This document shows positions 54,726 to 63,708 of a DNA stretch of 64,000 nt, piece by piece. Under the pieces are notes generated by a model. It was not told where the DNA came from. It worked only from the letters and a program-made list of their open reading frames with translations, and did no database searches. Source of the stretch: JADJRG01 sp964474905. Its GTDB lineage: Bacteria; Myxococcota_A; Polyangia; Nannocystales; Nannocystaceae. The position numbers were made by a program, and so were the translations under genes. Location: the NCBI GenBank assembly GCA_964474905.1, contig CAYYUP010000025.1, forward strand, positions 1-64,000, in the 5' to 3' direction. Positions within the stretch are counted from its first letter, which is position 1. Every line of letters starts with the position of its first letter.

Positions 54726-55136
54726 TTAGCTCGCCTTGCGTTGTCCTATCGCTATTCGGCCCGCCGACCACGCGGCCACCAGATAGAGGGGCATCTCGAT
54801 GTAGAACCATGTCGGGGTCTGTATCGACATCGCGTTCATGATGCCCCCGAGCAGGGAGAGCGCGCCGATGATCATCGCCAGCAGCATCGGCCTCGATGCG
54901 GCGACGCGGGCGGCCACAAAACCACCGACAAAGGCTTGGCCGAGGTGGGCGACCATGACCACGAGCAGGGCGATGATCGGCAGCGACGCGACATAGGCGT
55001 TCATCTGCGCCGGATCGGCCATTGAAGTGCCCTCGGGCATCGGAAAGAATACCGAGCTGTTGAGCATAATGATGCCCATGTTGATCGCCATGCCGACGAT
55101 CAGGCCGAGTACGAGTGCGAGTGTGTTGCGAAGCAT
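54726..55136 (-). CDS. Small membrane protein, four TM
   Basis: 136 residues, with GGAGGAAAATC directly upstream of the ATG at 55136. Four hydrophobic segments: LALVLGLIVGMAINMGIIML, a second near 50-70 (PIIALLVVMVAHLGQA), GGFVAARVAASRPMLLAMII, and WFYIEMPLYLVAAWSAG. No family recognised. Inner-membrane location is inferred. It may be transcribed with the lipoprotein at 53801-54619 (106 bp apart). Confidence 0.8.
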   Translation of the reverse strand: MLRNTLALVLGLIVGMAINMGIIMLNSSVFFPMPEGTSMADPAQMNAYVASLPIIALLVVMVAHLGQAFVGGFVAARVAASRPMLLAMIIGALSLLGGIMNAMSIQTPTWFYIEMPLYLVAAWSAGRIAIGQRKAS

Positions 55137-55248
55137 GATTTTCCTCCTTGAAAACCGCGGTGGCGCGGATTCGCGACAGTACCCATGTGTAGACTCCAGG
55201 GCAAGGAGAAAGGGGTCAAAACGAGCCTTTTAGTTTGTATTCTCGCGC

Positions 55249-55713
55249 ATGATGGTGTCTCCTGCGCCGGTGGTTGTCTTCAATGGAACAACGTTTATTC
55301 AGCTGCTTATCGTCGCTATTCCGGCCTTGATCGCGATGGGCATCGCCTCGCTGATGGACGGCGATGGCGATCGTTGGGCTGAGATCGTCGGCTCGATCGC
55401 CTTGGTGCCGCTGGATCTGCTCTGGCGGATCGCGAGCATCGGTGCCGAGACTGGTGAGCCGACGGGNNNNNNNNNNNNNNNNNNNNNNNNNNNNNNNNNN
55501 NNNNNNNNNNNNNNNNNNNNNNNNNNNNNNNNNNNNNNNNNNNNNNNNNNNNNNNNNNNNNNNNNNTCGGGCGAGGGCGAATCGGGCGAGGCTCGTGCGG
55601 GAGGCCTCATCAACTTGGTGAGCCCCGATGGTGGTGGGCACATCTTTTTCCTGCCCAACTACCTCGTCGGTTCGCTGATCGCCTACGGACTCTTCTCGGG
55701 CTTTTTTACCTGA
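55249..55713 (+). CDS. Small membrane protein interrupted by assembly gap
   Basis: About 154 residues counting the nominal gap, from the ATG at 55249. An N-terminal TM (FIQLLIVAIPALIAMGIASL) precedes a linker that runs into the 100-N gap; after the gap come Ser/Gly/Glu repeats (SGEGESGEA) and a C-terminal hydrophobic segment (FLPNYLVGSLIAYGLFSGFF). Linker repeats likely broke the assembly. Function unknown. Confidence 0.65.
   Translation: MMVSPAPVVVFNGTTFIQLLIVAIPALIAMGIASLMDGDGDRWAEIVGSIALVPLDLLWRIASIGAETGEPTXXXXXXXXXXXXXXXXXXXXXXXXXXXXXXXXXXSGEGESGEARAGGLINLVSPDGGGHIFFLPNYLVGSLIAYGLFSGFFT
55467..55566. other. Assembly gap of 100 N (third), in a repetitive linker
   Basis: Exactly 100 N, followed by the GGCGAG-rich repeat TCGGGCGAGGGCGAATCG. 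The true size is unknown. Confidence 0.98.
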
Positions 55714-55772
55714 GGGTGTGCACCGTTGGCGAATGGGCTGTGACAGGGTGCGGCCTGTGGTAGCGTGCGCGT

Positions 55773-56885
55773 GTGAGGCTCTATTTCGCACATTTATACC
55801 CCTGTGCCTGCATGGCCCTCCTAGCTCCTCTCGCCTGTAATGGCGACGCCGCGGGGGACGGTTCTGCAGGCAGCGGGCTGACGACCGCCTCTGCGAGTGC
55901 GACCCAGACGACCAGCGCTGGCACGGGTGCGACCTCTACGGGCCTCAGCGGCACCGCGACCTCCGGCGACTCGGTGTCGGCGGGCTCGTCGGGCTCGACG
56001 ACCTCTTCGTTAAAGCTCGATGTCGGCTTTGGCGAGACCGAGACCGAGGGCGAGACCGGCGACACGAGCGGCTGCACAAAGATCGACTTCTTATTTGTCG
56101 TCGACAACTCTGGATCGATGTCGGGGGAGCAGGACAACCTCGTCGCCAGCTTTGACGGCTTTGTCACGACGATGATGGCAACTCTGGAGAATGTGAAAGA
56201 TTACCACGTTATGGTCGTCGACAGCGACGCCTGGGTCTTTGAGGGCTGCGAATGGGAATGCATGACCTTTGAGGATTGTGCACCGAATTACGAGTACGAA
56301 TGCGGTATCACCGAACCCCTCGAATGTGAAGATGTGCTCGGGGCTGGGGTTGTCTATCCCCGGGGAGCCGCCACGGCGAACAAAGCCTGTGGATTTGCCG
56401 AGGGACAGCGCTATCTAGAGAGCGCCGATGCCGACTTTGTCAGTAAATTTGAGTGTGCAGCCAAGGTCGGCATCGGCAGCACCGAGGAGCCCGAACTGAT
56501 GATGAATGCGCTGACTGCAGCGGTTGCTTCTGCGGGCGAGGCGGCGACCTGCAACGCTGGTTTTCTCCGTGACGACGCGATTCTCGTGGTCACCTTTATC
56601 ACCGACGAGGACGACGACCAAGGCGACGGCTCCGAGGGCACGCCCGCGAGCTGGAAAACGGCTCTGGTCAGCGCAAAAAATGAGGATCCCGAGGCGATCG
56701 TCATGCTCGGTCTCTTCGGTCATGATGGCTGCGCAGAGAAGAGCGTTCGTCTCGAGGAATTTGCGGCGAGCTTCGGCGATCATGGCTTTACGGGCAGTAT
56801 CTGCGCCGACAGCTACGACGCGTTCTTTGCCGACGCGGTGGCGATCATCGAAGGTACTTGCGACGACTTCATGCCGCCGAGTTGA
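55773..56885 (+). CDS. vWA-domain lipoprotein
   Basis: 370 residues from a GTG at 55773. The lipobox is ALLAPLACNGD. A Ser/Thr/Gly linker ends in the phrase SSLKLDVGFG, which recurs in the propeller lipoprotein at 32566. A von Willebrand A domain follows with a complete metal-ion site start (DNSGSMSG, D111) and later VTFITDEDDDQGDG. Many Cys (for example CEWECMTFEDC) suggest disulfides. It probably binds a partner on the cell surface in a metal-dependent way. Its neighbours give no clue. Confidence 0.85.
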   Translation: MRLYFAHLYPCACMALLAPLACNGDAAGDGSAGSGLTTASASATQTTSAGTGATSTGLSGTATSGDSVSAGSSGSTTSSLKLDVGFGETETEGETGDTSGCTKIDFLFVVDNSGSMSGEQDNLVASFDGFVTTMMATLENVKDYHVMVVDSDAWVFEGCEWECMTFEDCAPNYEYECGITEPLECEDVLGAGVVYPRGAATANKACGFAEGQRYLESADADFVSKFECAAKVGIGSTEEPELMMNALTAAVASAGEAATCNAGFLRDDAILVVTFITDEDDDQGDGSEGTPASWKTALVSAKNEDPEAIVMLGLFGHDGCAEKSVRLEEFAASFGDHGFTGSICADSYDAFFADAVAIIEGTCDDFMPPS

Positions 56886-56954
56886 TCGAACGCGCTCGCT
56901 CGCCTTTCGATCCTGTCTCGTGAGTCAGGAAGCACGGCGCCGATCAGGCGCCGA

Positions 56955-59843
56955 TCACTCGGCGATCCAGGCATCCATTTGAGCGGTCGCTCGGGCGTAG
57001 ACCCCGGGGTGTGTGGACCCGAAGTCGTCGCGGGCGGCCATCGCGAGTTCGCGGATACGCTGTCTGTCACCGCTGCTGGCATCGAGGGCGAGGGCGAGGA
57101 AGTAGCGGATATCCGCGAGCTGCTCGGTGTCGGCGATGTCGCTCTTGAGCAGTCTTTCGAGGGGGGCGATCGCAGCCTTTGGTTGCCCCGCTAGTGTGCT
57201 TTGATGGGCGAGCAGTGTGCGCGCCGAGAGCAGAGCTTTGGTGCGAGCGCCGGTGAGATTGAGGATCTCGATGGCTTGTTTGATGCGTTTACGGTTGCCC
57301 TCGCTCTCGCCGGTCTCGCTGCGGACCACCGAAATATTGATCAGAATGTGGGCGAAGAAATGGGAGCTTGGCGCCCGGGCCTCGAGGATCTCGGCTGCAC
57401 GAGTGTAGAGTTCGAGGGTCTCGGCGCCCCGCCCCTGACGGTAGATGCAGTAGCCGAGGTTGCTGAGGTGAAGTGCGGTGCGGATGTCTTTGGGGCCGCG
57501 GAGTTCGGTTGAGATGGCGATGAGCCGGCGGATGAGGGACTCGGCATCGTCGAGGCGGCCAAGCTCGATGTACGCCTGAGAGAGGGTCGAGAGCAGATCT
57601 TCGAGATAGCGATCATCCGTATTGCCTGTCGATTCGGCGATCTTCTGGGCACGTTCGAGGAGCGGCAGAGCCTTCTCAAACTCGAGGAGATCGATGTAGA
57701 CAGTGGCGTACTCGTTGAGCAACGAGACAAGATTTGGGTGTTGCGGTCCGAGCGTCGCCTCGCGCTCTTCGACCATGCGCGCAGCGATCGGCAGCGCCTT
57801 CGCTGGCTGACCTTCGGCTGTGAGCACGCGGATGAGGCCGATCTTGGCGACCCGGGCCCGCGGGCGAGCGAGTCCGTCGATGGCCTCGAGGTGGGTGATC
57901 GCGGCCTCAAAGATCGGTCGCGCAACGTCGTTGTTACCGGATTTTAGGAAGATAATGCCCTCCATCTCGAGGAGGTGACCGGACTCTCGATGGTCGCCTA
58001 GACGGTAACGCAGGGCCTCGGCATGTGGCCGCCAGCGCAGGGCTTCGGCAGCGTCGAGCTTGTCCGAGACCAGGATGCGGATGAGTTCGGTCATCGCTCG
58101 AGCGGTCGTCGGGTCGTCCCGGACCTGTTCGCTGAGCCAGACGGCTCGGGTCACCATCTCTTGCGCGCGGTCGAATTCGTTGTTGCGTGCGGCAAGGCGA
58201 CCGGCGAGCGTCAGGGCCTTGGCGTGCAGCGAATGATCGCCGAATTCTTCAGCCGCGACGACGACGGCTTCGGCCATCGGTGAGCCCTCCTTAAATCGGT
58301 GCAATCGGAGGGCGACCTGTGTGGCGTCGAGGTCTCGCTCGATCTCGTGGAGCTGGCGCTCTCGCTTTGGATCATCGAGGGGCGGCGGGGCGGTTGTTAG
58401 AGCGAGGGCATCGTCGCAGGAATCGAGTGGTACCAGGGCTGTGGCGGCGTCGAGGGCGTTGTCTCGGGCATTTGTATCGCCTTCTTCGAGCTGGGAGATG
58501 AGGGCCTCAAAGGCGCTCTTGTGCCGCTCGTAGCAGATGATCTGCAGGTCGTAGAGTCGGTCGCTATGGGTTTTTCGGGTGTGATCGATGCAGACGCCGC
58601 GCCGGCCGGCGACCCATCGCTGTGCGTAGTCGTCGAGCAGCAACTCGAGACGAGGCCAGGCCGCCGCGACGTGGGCAGCTGGATCTTCGGTGAAGGCGGC
58701 CTTTAGACGCTGCTTCGCGCTCGCCTGCCACATCGACGGCGCGAGCTTGTCACAGATCCTCTGGGGCGGGTTTCTTTCGGGCGCGAGTCCGTAGCCGCCG
58801 GCGACGAGGACTGCGCTGAGCGCCCCGACACTGGCGATTCGACTGCGGCGGCGACCGGGATCCGAGCTCAGGATCGAGAGCAGCGCCTCCATCGTCGGGA
58901 AGCGATGGTCGGGATCGTGTGAGAGGCCGCGGACAAGCGCTCGGCGGAGCCAGTGGGGGCGCCTCGGCGAGCGCGGGAATTGCACAGTGATGCCCGCGGC
59001 GAGCTCCTTTTTGCGATCGTCGACGGTTCTCCCGAGAAAGGGACGCTGGTTGTAGAGGGCCGAGTAAAGGGCGACGCAAAAACTGAATTGATCGGCTCGG
59101 GCATCGATTTTGCCGCCGAGTAACTGCTCGGGGGCCATGTAGGCTGGGGTTCCGGCGACCGCACCGGCGACGGTGAGCGTGTCTAGGGTTGGTGCGAGGA
59201 AAGGGTTCGCTCGAGGTCCAGGTTCGCCGCAGGATGTGTCTGTAGCCGTTCGCATGTCGGTGTCGCGGGCGAGGCCAAAGTCGAGTACCGAGACCCGTCC
59301 CTTACCGCCGACCATGACGTTGCCGAGTTTGAAGTCGCGGTGGATCACACCGGCGTCGTGGGATGCTACGAGACCGCGTCCGGCGGCGATGAAAACCTCG
59401 AGTATCGCGCGCCACGACCGGGGCTTTGTCGCGAGCCATTGTCGGAGGGTGACGCCTTCGACGAGTTCCATGGCGATGAAGACATGACCATCAAACTCGC
59501 CGGCGTCGTAGATCGTGACTACATTCGGATGCTTTAGCTTGGCGAGCGCTTGCGCTTCGCGGACCAGGCGGGTGCGGCCGTCTGTGCCTGTGGCGATGTC
59601 GGGTTTTAAGACCTTGATCGCCAATTGACGGCCGAGTTCCTCGTCGTAGGCCGCGTACACACAGCCCATGCCGCCGCGGCCGAGTTCGCGGAGGATCACA
59701 AATCGATCGATACGCCCCGGCATGTCCGAGATCTCGGGGGCGCGCGGGCCCCCCGGATCACGTTTTGTGGGCTCTTCGGGTTCGACACGGAGCGTCGGAT
59801 CGCCCTGCAGCGCCGGCTCGAGGCGCTTTGTTGGCGTATCCAT
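56955..59843 (-). CDS. Ser/Thr protein kinase with C-terminal TPR array
   Basis: 962 residues from the ATG at 59843, with GGAGG six bases upstream; an ATG at 59864 is weaker. The N-terminal kinase has GRGGMG (55-60), K77, HRD with K172 and N175, DFG (188-190) and APE. A single TM (about 345-360) follows, then a long helical tail of TPR-like repeats (ALPIAARMVEEREATLGPQH, NLVSLLNEYATVYIDLLEF). Eukaryote-like kinases with TPR tails are typical of myxobacteria and link signals to protein partners. All catalytic residues are present, so it should be active. Target unknown. Confidence 0.93.
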   Translation of the reverse strand: MDTPTKRLEPALQGDPTLRVEPEEPTKRDPGGPRAPEISDMPGRIDRFVILRELGRGGMGCVYAAYDEELGRQLAIKVLKPDIATGTDGRTRLVREAQALAKLKHPNVVTIYDAGEFDGHVFIAMELVEGVTLRQWLATKPRSWRAILEVFIAAGRGLVASHDAGVIHRDFKLGNVMVGGKGRVSVLDFGLARDTDMRTATDTSCGEPGPRANPFLAPTLDTLTVAGAVAGTPAYMAPEQLLGGKIDARADQFSFCVALYSALYNQRPFLGRTVDDRKKELAAGITVQFPRSPRRPHWLRRALVRGLSHDPDHRFPTMEALLSILSSDPGRRRSRIASVGALSAVLVAGGYGLAPERNPPQRICDKLAPSMWQASAKQRLKAAFTEDPAAHVAAAWPRLELLLDDYAQRWVAGRRGVCIDHTRKTHSDRLYDLQIICYERHKSAFEALISQLEEGDTNARDNALDAATALVPLDSCDDALALTTAPPPLDDPKRERQLHEIERDLDATQVALRLHRFKEGSPMAEAVVVAAEEFGDHSLHAKALTLAGRLAARNNEFDRAQEMVTRAVWLSEQVRDDPTTARAMTELIRILVSDKLDAAEALRWRPHAEALRYRLGDHRESGHLLEMEGIIFLKSGNNDVARPIFEAAITHLEAIDGLARPRARVAKIGLIRVLTAEGQPAKALPIAARMVEEREATLGPQHPNLVSLLNEYATVYIDLLEFEKALPLLERAQKIAESTGNTDDRYLEDLLSTLSQAYIELGRLDDAESLIRRLIAISTELRGPKDIRTALHLSNLGYCIYRQGRGAETLELYTRAAEILEARAPSSHFFAHILINISVVRSETGESEGNRKRIKQAIEILNLTGARTKALLSARTLLAHQSTLAGQPKAAIAPLERLLKSDIADTEQLADIRYFLALALDASSGDRQRIRELAMAARDDFGSTHPGVYARATAQMDAWIAE

Positions 59844-60024
59844 CGAGCCTCCAGGTATCGGCATATCGCGTCACTGAGTCGCTCCTTACGGTGACATATC
59901 AGGCATCTCGCCCGCAAGAGGTGGATCTCGTGAACACTGGAATCCCTCGGAAAGCCAGCAGAACAGAGTTCGTTGGCGTAGGTGGGTGACGGGGCGCAGG
60001 GGCCGGTCCCTTGCGAGGGCGGGT

Positions 60025-60432
60025 CTATTGTGAGCGCTCGACCGTTGCACCGCCGAGGAGTCCTCGCCAGGCGCTGCGGTGGATCCAGCCGAGGGTGATC
60101 GCGATAGCGGTGATGACGAGCGACACGGCGGCTTCTCCGGGTGTCATGAGTAGGTGGAACGCGAGGATGTTGACGATGACCGGTGCGAGAAGCAGGAGGC
60201 CTAGGGGCACGCCCCTGCCGCTGAGGAGCAGCGCTCCGCCGATCACCTCGGTGCCCTTGATCAAGGGAAACATGTAGCCAGTCGCGGCCAGGGCCCCCAT
60301 GAACGCAGCGGCATCGCCCTCCATCGGCGGCAGTGGCATGAAGTGGAGAAAGCCGTTGAGCCCAAAGACCACAAAGAGGAGACCTAGGACGGTGCTGAAG
60401 ATCCGGGAGAGGAGGCGAAGTTTTTTTGACAT
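60025..60432 (-). CDS. DoxX-family membrane protein
   Basis: 135 residues, four TM segments, with the DoxX start RLLSRIFSTVLGLLFVVFGL and GTEVIGGALLLSGRGVPLGL. DoxX-like proteins are small inner-membrane proteins of uncertain role, often linked to redox stress or terminal oxidases. It is divergent from the truncated LysR gene at 60524, which probably once regulated it. Confidence 0.88.
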   Translation of the reverse strand: MSKKLRLLSRIFSTVLGLLFVVFGLNGFLHFMPLPPMEGDAAAFMGALAATGYMFPLIKGTEVIGGALLLSGRGVPLGLLLLAPVIVNILAFHLLMTPGEAAVSLVITAIAITLGWIHRSAWRGLLGGATVERSQ

Positions 60433-60523
60433 GGATTTTTCACGGGAAGGTCAACCCGAGCCCCGAAGATGGTGACCTCAGCTGCGCATTTGGTCTAGAC
60501 TGCGAAGCGCAAAGGATTAGTGC

Positions 60524-60823
60524 GTGAATGCAAAGATCGATCTCAACGAACTCGCGGTCTTCGTCAGGGTCGCCGATGCGGGGTCCTTTAGCGCGGTGGC
60601 CCACGGCTTTAATCGCGAACTCATCCTCCAGGGCGGCGGGCTTGGAATGCTGCCTCGGGTGCTTTGTGCGGATGATCTGCGGGAGGGCCGATTGATCAAT
60701 GCACTCCCGGAGTACGCGGGGCGTGGGGGCTCTCTCTATTTAGTATATCCGGCGACGCGTAAGCTCGCTCCGCGGGTCGCAGCCCTCCGTGATCTCGCGC
60801 TCGAGACCTTTCGCATGGGCTAG
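60524..60823 (+). pseudogene. LysR-family gene with a large in-frame internal deletion
   Basis: 99 residues from a GTG at 60524. The first 27 residues (NELAVFVRVADAGSFSAVA) are the start of a LysR HTH; then the sequence jumps, after a short junction (HGFNRELI), to the extreme C-terminus of the effector domain (LPRVLCADDLREGRL, LVYPATRKLAPRVAALRDLA). About 200 residues of a normal 300-residue LysR, including most of the HTH, are missing, but the frame is kept. It can no longer bind DNA normally. It is divergent from DoxX, a common LysR-target layout. Confidence 0.75.
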
Positions 60824-60832
60824 CCAGCCGCG

Positions 60833-63139
60833 TTAAAAGCGACCTTCGATCTCGAGAAAGAGCCGGTTTTCAGGGGAGGGCAGCCGGCTTTGGGTCGAGT
60901 CACGAGCGTCGAGCCAGGCGTAGACATCGTAGCGAATCTGCAACAGGAGCGCGCGTTTTACCAGGTAGCCGACGCTCAGGTAGCTCCACAGCGATTGCTC
61001 TAAATAGGTGTTGTCGTCGATGCCCTGGAAGAGATAGCGCATGCGCAGGCGCAGACGCAGGGGATCGATAGGCCGGGCGTTGAACGTCAGCCAGGCCTGC
61101 GCATCCTGGCGAAAGCCGTCGGGGTAGCGCGAGTCATCGATGAGGCGGTGCTGGTAGCGGGGCGTGATCGTCAGCCGCTTGTGGGGGATAAATTTAGCGA
61201 GCAGGTTGAAGCGCAGCTGCGAACCACCGCAGCGCGGCGGCTCGGTGGTCAAGGTCCCGGGCAGCGGTAGGTCAAAGGTATCGTCATCCCCAGAGACGAG
61301 TGCCGAATAGGTAGGGTCGCCGCCAAAACAACCGCCGCGGCCCGACGCCCGTAGGTCCTTGTCTTGGTACTGCATCCAGATCCCGGGAACGACCCATTTG
61401 GCGAGCTGGGCATCGGCGCGCAGGTAGTAGATCAGCTGCGGTGTGCCCCGGCTCGGGGAGGTCCAGAGGTTGATGTAGGTCCTGAGATTGTAGCGCTTGT
61501 TTATCCGCGCTTGGTAGAGGAGTCGACCGCCGGCCTCGTCGCGGGCGCGCGAGCCGTCAAAGGTGTCTGGGGAGGAGAGGGGACGGGCGTAGGGGTTTGA
61601 GTAGTCCGTGCCGTAAAAGCGGACGATCGTCTCGATTTGATGGCTGTTTGTGTTGCCCCATGTCGCCGTGTGTCGGCCGATCGCCGCGAAGCCGCCGCCC
61701 CCGGAATTGGGGGTCACTTTGTCCATGGAGTCGAAGGAGCGTGTGACCTCGAGGCCGAGATCCGACCAGCGGTGACCCCACGAACCATTGAGTCCGAGGG
61801 CACCAAAGGGCCCGCCGTAGGGGGTTCGATCCCACTCTTGGAAGTCGAGATCGGCGCCCTCCACCAACCACTTGATGTCCGCGCCGTAGCCGGTGATACC
61901 GACGTGCGAGCGGCGATTGAAGAAGTAGCTGGCATTGGCTCCGCCGATCGCTTCGCGGTACATTCGCGGCAGGGTCGCGAAACTCAGCTCGCTGGTCGGC
62001 GCTAAAAGGTCGTCTTGGCGCTTGTAGACGTCGAGAGAGGCACAGGCGGGGTCATCGTCGTTGGCCGGATCGTCGCAGCGCTCGGCATTGTAGAGGCGGT
62101 ACTGGTAGATGCTTTTATGAGCGTAAGATCCCCAGCTGTAAGCCTGGATCCAGCCGGGGCCGGCCGTGATATGCTTGACCCCGATCGCGACGCCGCGCAG
62201 TGTCTGTTGCCAGCGAAAATCGGGCGTAATATAGGTATCACCGAGTTCGCCGGCGCAGGGCGAGTCGGTGAGTTCGCCGGAGGATTCGCGGCAAGAGCCG
62301 GTGAGATCGACGCGTCGCGGGTAGATGTACTGATCGCGGGTGAAGCCGTTTGGCGTGTAATTGCGGGTATTGTCAAAGGTCAGCCGCTGGCCAAAACCGA
62401 TGCGATAGGTGCCGGCGATCACGCCCCACTTTTCGGTGTCCCACATCGCGTAAATTTTGGGCAGGTGGGGTTGCGGCCTGGGGGCATCGGCGGAGAGCGC
62501 CTGCCGCTGTGGGTCCCAGCGCACGTCCTGGGGTTGCAGGCGGCCTAGGACCGCGGCGAAGCCGAGCGAGAGGTGGCGGGCGGTCTCGACCTGGGCATCG
62601 ATCGCCATCGGCGGGACCAGGCGATCCTTTTGCGACCACGCGGTGCGGAAGCGGATGCGGCCGCTAGTCGTACTCAGCTTGCGGCCGGCTTCGTTGACCA
62701 CTAAAAACGCGGCGATCGATGCCATCGTCGTGCGGTCGAGAACGTCGGCGATCACCAGCGCCGCCGGATCGGAGATGGCTCCGGCCTCCTTACGAAAGGC
62801 GAGGATCGCGTCGACATCCTCGTAGCTGAGATTTGGCAGAGTATAGAGATCATCGCGGCTGGCGGTATTGAGATCGAGGCCGCGGCGCATCAGCTCGACT
62901 AGGGTCTCGTAGGTCTCGCCGGTGATGTCGCCTGCGGAGTTGAGATCCTGGAGGTCCTCTTCGTCGTCGACGTCGATAAAGGTCCCGTAGGGCGCAGCTT
63001 GGGCACTGATGGGGAGCGCGAAGAGAGCGCAGGAGACCACCGCAGCGGCGAGTCGGCGTTGGCCGGTCCGCTGATTCGGCGCCCTGCATAGGGGGGCGAG
63101 CAGGCGCTGCGCCGTCGGGTGATTCCTAGCCTTGGACAT
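60833..63139 (-). CDS. Outer-membrane beta-barrel protein with N-terminal helix-hairpin-helix domain
   Basis: 768 residues. A signal peptide (RLAAAVVSCALFALPISAQA) is followed by a ComEA-like helix-hairpin-helix (LDLNTASRDDLYTLPNLSYE) at about 90-125. The rest is a long beta-barrel-like region with alternating aromatic strands ending in EIEGRF, where the terminal Phe marks an outer-membrane barrel. The HHH fold usually binds DNA, so a role in DNA uptake or surface binding is possible but inferred. No close family recognised. Confidence 0.82.
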   Translation of the reverse strand: MSKARNHPTAQRLLAPLCRAPNQRTGQRRLAAAVVSCALFALPISAQAAPYGTFIDVDDEEDLQDLNSAGDITGETYETLVELMRRGLDLNTASRDDLYTLPNLSYEDVDAILAFRKEAGAISDPAALVIADVLDRTTMASIAAFLVVNEAGRKLSTTSGRIRFRTAWSQKDRLVPPMAIDAQVETARHLSLGFAAVLGRLQPQDVRWDPQRQALSADAPRPQPHLPKIYAMWDTEKWGVIAGTYRIGFGQRLTFDNTRNYTPNGFTRDQYIYPRRVDLTGSCRESSGELTDSPCAGELGDTYITPDFRWQQTLRGVAIGVKHITAGPGWIQAYSWGSYAHKSIYQYRLYNAERCDDPANDDDPACASLDVYKRQDDLLAPTSELSFATLPRMYREAIGGANASYFFNRRSHVGITGYGADIKWLVEGADLDFQEWDRTPYGGPFGALGLNGSWGHRWSDLGLEVTRSFDSMDKVTPNSGGGGFAAIGRHTATWGNTNSHQIETIVRFYGTDYSNPYARPLSSPDTFDGSRARDEAGGRLLYQARINKRYNLRTYINLWTSPSRGTPQLIYYLRADAQLAKWVVPGIWMQYQDKDLRASGRGGCFGGDPTYSALVSGDDDTFDLPLPGTLTTEPPRCGGSQLRFNLLAKFIPHKRLTITPRYQHRLIDDSRYPDGFRQDAQAWLTFNARPIDPLRLRLRMRYLFQGIDDNTYLEQSLWSYLSVGYLVKRALLLQIRYDVYAWLDARDSTQSRLPSPENRLFLEIEGRF

Positions 63140-63174
63140 GGCGGGTGTGTCGGTGTCGGCTTGTCAGACGCAGG

Positions 63175-63708
63175 TCAGTGGATGCAGGTGGGGATCGAGC
63201 ATTCGCCCCAGAGGCCGCGGCCAAGGGTTTTTGCTTCGGCCTCGAGTGCCTCGAATTCGGCCTGTCGATCGTCGCCGTTTGGGGGGATGTGGTAGACGCA
63301 GGCGTAGCCGCGGCGTACGAGGATTCGGTTGATCTCGCCCTCGTCCGTCGAGACATAGGCGAGCAGGCGGCCGTAAATATCCTCGCATTGGCGGTCGTAG
63401 CGGAGCTGGATGGTTTGGCCGTCGACGAGTGTGCGGTTGAGGTCGGCCGAGCGCTCGCCAAAGCAGTCGATCGAGCCCTGGGTGCTTTCGGGGGTGTCGA
63501 GCATCAGGTAGCGCACGCGTTCGCCGGAGTCGAGCTCGACGGTATCGCCGTCGATCACCCGGGCGACACGCGCTTGGCTTGGGCCGCAGTCATCTCTGCC
63601 GCCTGCGTCGCCTGCGTCGCCTTCGCCCATGGTGTCATCGCAGCCGAGGGCGAGCCCTAGGCAGAGGGCGAGCCCAACGGGTGAGCCGGCGAGGTGGTGG
63701 GCGATCAT
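63175..63708 (-). CDS. Staphylococcal nuclease-like (thermonuclease) lipoprotein
   Basis: 177 residues from the ATG at 63708, which overlaps the stop of the upstream gene (ATGA-type, four bases). The lipobox is GLALCLGLALGCDD. The SNase fold is marked by ARVIDGDTVEL, RVRYLMLDTPES and YDRQCEDIYGRLLAYV, with the Arg/Glu catalytic set (R near RYLMLD, E in TPES, R in YGRL). It cuts DNA or RNA outside the cell using Ca2+. Translational coupling with the lamin-tail-like protein suggests they act together. Confidence 0.88.
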   Translation of the reverse strand: MIAHHLAGSPVGLALCLGLALGCDDTMGEGDAGDAGGRDDCGPSQARVARVIDGDTVELDSGERVRYLMLDTPESTQGSIDCFGERSADLNRTLVDGQTIQLRYDRQCEDIYGRLLAYVSTDEGEINRILVRRGYACVYHIPPNGDDRQAEFEALEAEAKTLGRGLWGECSIPTCIH

